Source of the DNA: JAIOTH01 sp964639335
Lineage (GTDB): Bacteria; Patescibacteriota; Patescibacteriia; UBA1558; S5-K13
Reading direction: 5' to 3'
Assembly (NCBI GenBank): GCA_964639335.1
Contig: CAZXCJ010000010.1
Coordinates: forward strand, 1-31,094
DNA: 31,094 nt
This document shows, piece after piece, positions 29,715-31,094 of this stretch (position 1 is the stretch's first letter; the number at the start of each line of letters is the position of its first letter). The notes below the pieces were generated by a model. That model was not told where the DNA came from, ran no database searches, and saw only the letters and a list, made by a program, of their open reading frames with translations. Position numbers and translations under genes: made by a program.

Positions 29715-31094
29715 AACAATAAAATTTGTATTAATATCCTTCTTATTAGTCGCTTCCCTTGTTTTGGCTATAGTTATAAAATTCAATATAGATACTAAAT
29801 CTTTATCCTCTTTGAAAAATAACATAAACAATATGGAAAAAATAATTAAAGAATCCACTTTAGCTGGTTCATTTTTTCCAGCTGAAGAAGAAGAACTAAA
29901 TGCTTTACTTAATAATTTTTTAAACAATACTGAAAACAAAAATTATCAAGACATCAGAGCCATAATTGTACCTCATGCCGGATTGGTTTATAGCGGACAA
30001 ACAGCAGCTCACGCCTATCAACAATTAGCAGACAAAGAAATTGATAAAATTATTCTACTTGGGCCAGCTCATCACCAATATATTGATAAACTGGCTTTAA
30101 TGCACGCTGATTATTGGAATACTCCCTTAGGCAAAATAGAATTAGATAACAAACTAATTTATGAGTTAGAAAAAAATATTAATTTTACGTTTTTTGACCA
30201 GGCCTTTGTGCAAGAAAACTCTTTAGAAACTCAATTACCTTTTATTAAAAAAATACTGCCCTCAGCCAAACTTGTTCCTATCGCTCTTGGTGTTTTAAAT
30301 GACGAACAAATTCAATCTGCCAGTGCCAGCTTATTAAACATTATAGATGAAAATACTATTCTAATAATCAGTACTGACCTTTCTCATTACTATCCCCAGG
30401 CTGAAGCTCAAAGAATTGATCAAATTTGTCTAGATTCAATTAAAAATTTAAAATTTAATTCTGAATGCGAGGCCTGTGGTGAAATGGGTTTAAAAATTTT
30501 ATTTCAAATAGCCCAAAAATTAAATTGGCAAGCTGAAATTTTAGATTATAGCCATAGTGGAGAAATAACTGGAGACGAAAAAGTGGTTGGCTATGGCTCA
30601 GCAATTTTAACTGGAAAAGTAAACAATTTAAAAACTAAAGAAGTAGAAAAAAATTATTCCAAGGAAGACAAACAATATCTTTTAAAACTCGCTCGAGAAA
30701 CTATTGAATATGCTTTTGAAAATAATAGGAAACAAATGCCAATTATTGAAAAAGGGATGTCTGATAAATTAACAGAAGAGAGGGGTGTTTTTGTGACTTT
30801 ACATAAAAACGAAAAATTACGCGGTTGTATTGGCTACATTCAACCCATTGAAAAATTGTATCAAGCCGTGCAAAAAAATGCTTTATCTGCCGCCTTTAAT
30901 GATCCCCGCTTTAATCCTTTAGAAAAAAATGAATTGCCAAATTGTGAAATAGAAATTTCTATTTTAAGTGTACCTAAAAAAACTACTTTAAATAATATTC
31001 AACCCAACACCGACGGAGTTATTTTAAAACAGGGGTCCAATCAAGCTACTTATTTACCTCAAGTTTGGGAAGATATTTCTGGACCAGCAGAATT
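29707..31094 (+). CDS. MEMO-AMMECR1 fusion (AmmeMemoRadiSam system proteins B and A), partial
   Basis: The gene is open at the right edge (462 codons visible). An N-terminal membrane anchor (about 5-25) is followed by a MEMO domain: SFFPAEEEEL, IIVPHAGLVYSGQTAAHAY, IILLGPAHHQYI, ENSLETQLPFIKKIL, ILIISTDLSHYYPQ, and DYSHSGEITGDEKVVGYGSAIL. The metal/active-site-like His and Asp positions seen in the family are kept. An AMMECR1 domain follows: ERGVFVTLHKNEKLRGCIGYIQP, ALSAAFNDPRFNPL and EIEISILSVPKK. In other genomes these proteins occur with a radical SAM protein. Its gene may lie beyond the edge. The function of the system is poorly defined. The start overlaps the end of the GxxExxxY frame by 8 bp. 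Confidence 0.93.
   Translation, partial: MNKTIKFVLISFLLVASLVLAIVIKFNIDTKSLSSLKNNINNMEKIIKESTLAGSFFPAEEEELNALLNNFLNNTENKNYQDIRAIIVPHAGLVYSGQTAAHAYQQLADKEIDKIILLGPAHHQYIDKLALMHADYWNTPLGKIELDNKLIYELEKNINFTFFDQAFVQENSLETQLPFIKKILPSAKLVPIALGVLNDEQIQSASASLLNIIDENTILIISTDLSHYYPQAEAQRIDQICLDSIKNLKFNSECEACGEMGLKILFQIAQKLNWQAEILDYSHSGEITGDEKVVGYGSAILTGKVNNLKTKEVEKNYSKEDKQYLLKLARETIEYAFENNRKQMPIIEKGMSDKLTEERGVFVTLHKNEKLRGCIGYIQPIEKLYQAVQKNALSAAFNDPRFNPLEKNELPNCEIEISILSVPKKTTLNNIQPNTDGVILKQGSNQATYLPQVWEDISGPAE

Noticed and set aside
29640..29939. Minus-strand 99-codon frame at the right arm of the CCGAAT element
   Set aside because: It is antisense to the MEMO-AMMECR1 start and the GxxExxxY frame. It has no signature.
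1..31094. CRISPR array
   Set aside because: Repeats are numerous, but none forms a regularly spaced direct-repeat array with unique spacers, and no cas gene is present.
1..31094. Recoding of a stop codon (UGA as Gly)
   Set aside because: TGA ends the GT2 gene at 21175-21177 in a clean ATGA overlap with the next gene, and other genes contain no internal TGA needing readthrough.

Overview
The window is about 31 kb of very AT-rich bacterial DNA. Its gene content suggests a Candidate Phyla Radiation (Patescibacteria, probably Parcubacteria-like) genome: many small unrecognised or membrane proteins, a tandem family of type IV secretion pilin-like proteins, a YebC-RuvC pair, GIY-YIG and GxxExxxY mini-genes, and many short GC-rich palindromes scattered between and inside genes. 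TGA is used as a stop (for example at 21175-21177), so the code is standard table 11 and not the Gracilibacteria/Absconditabacteria code. No lineage marker such as rRNA is present, so placement is an inference. Three runs of exactly 100 N show that this is a scaffold. Two of them are flanked by identical 55-bp duplicates and are almost certainly zero-length artefacts.

Layout. 1-1592 (minus) is the N-terminal part of leucyl-tRNA synthetase, with a Ham1/ITPase-like domain inserted in its editing domain. 1920-3308 is a LysM-M23 cell-wall hydrolase. 3387-4805 holds two unrecognised small genes around tRNA-Lys and a chain of hairpins. 5023-6348 holds a 4-TM DMT/SMR-like protein and an SDR oxidoreductase. 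6540-6881 is tRNA-Arg overlapped by a GIY-YIG gene. 7067-8719 (minus) is an RluD-type pseudouridine synthase followed by guanylate kinase. 9105-11357 is galU plus a sugar-type solute-binding protein. 11401-15243 is a run of eight tandem T4SS-pilin-like paralogues closed by a strong terminator. 15723-22817 is a surface-glycosylation island: three multi-pass GT-C-like proteins and two polyprenyl-phosphate GT2 enzymes. It is followed by a phosphoglucose/phosphomannose isomerase (22819-23817, minus). 23961-25459 is yebC-ruvC. 25641-26385 holds a small acidic protein, a GIY-YIG gene and tRNA-Gly. 26438-27607 is a CapA-like protein. 27791-29265 is trigger factor. 29280-29714 is a broken GxxExxxY gene within inverted repeats. 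From 29707 to the right edge runs a MEMO-AMMECR1 fusion.

How they fit together: PGI/PMI and GalU would supply nucleotide sugars and sugar phosphates. The GT2 enzymes would load sugars onto a polyprenyl carrier, and the GT-C proteins would transfer them outside the membrane. The M23 hydrolase, CapA-like protein and pilin array also act at the cell surface. The remainder is housekeeping: translation, folding, RNA modification, recombination and GMP metabolism.

The most unusual signals are the Ham1-like domain inside LeuRS, a roughly 280-bp GIY-YIG cassette that appears to have inserted between tRNA-Gly and its terminator with a copy of the tRNA 3' end, a CCGAAT-iteron element that has rewritten the C-terminus of trigger factor, and in-frame palindromic repeats inside leuS, the rluD-like gene and yebC.
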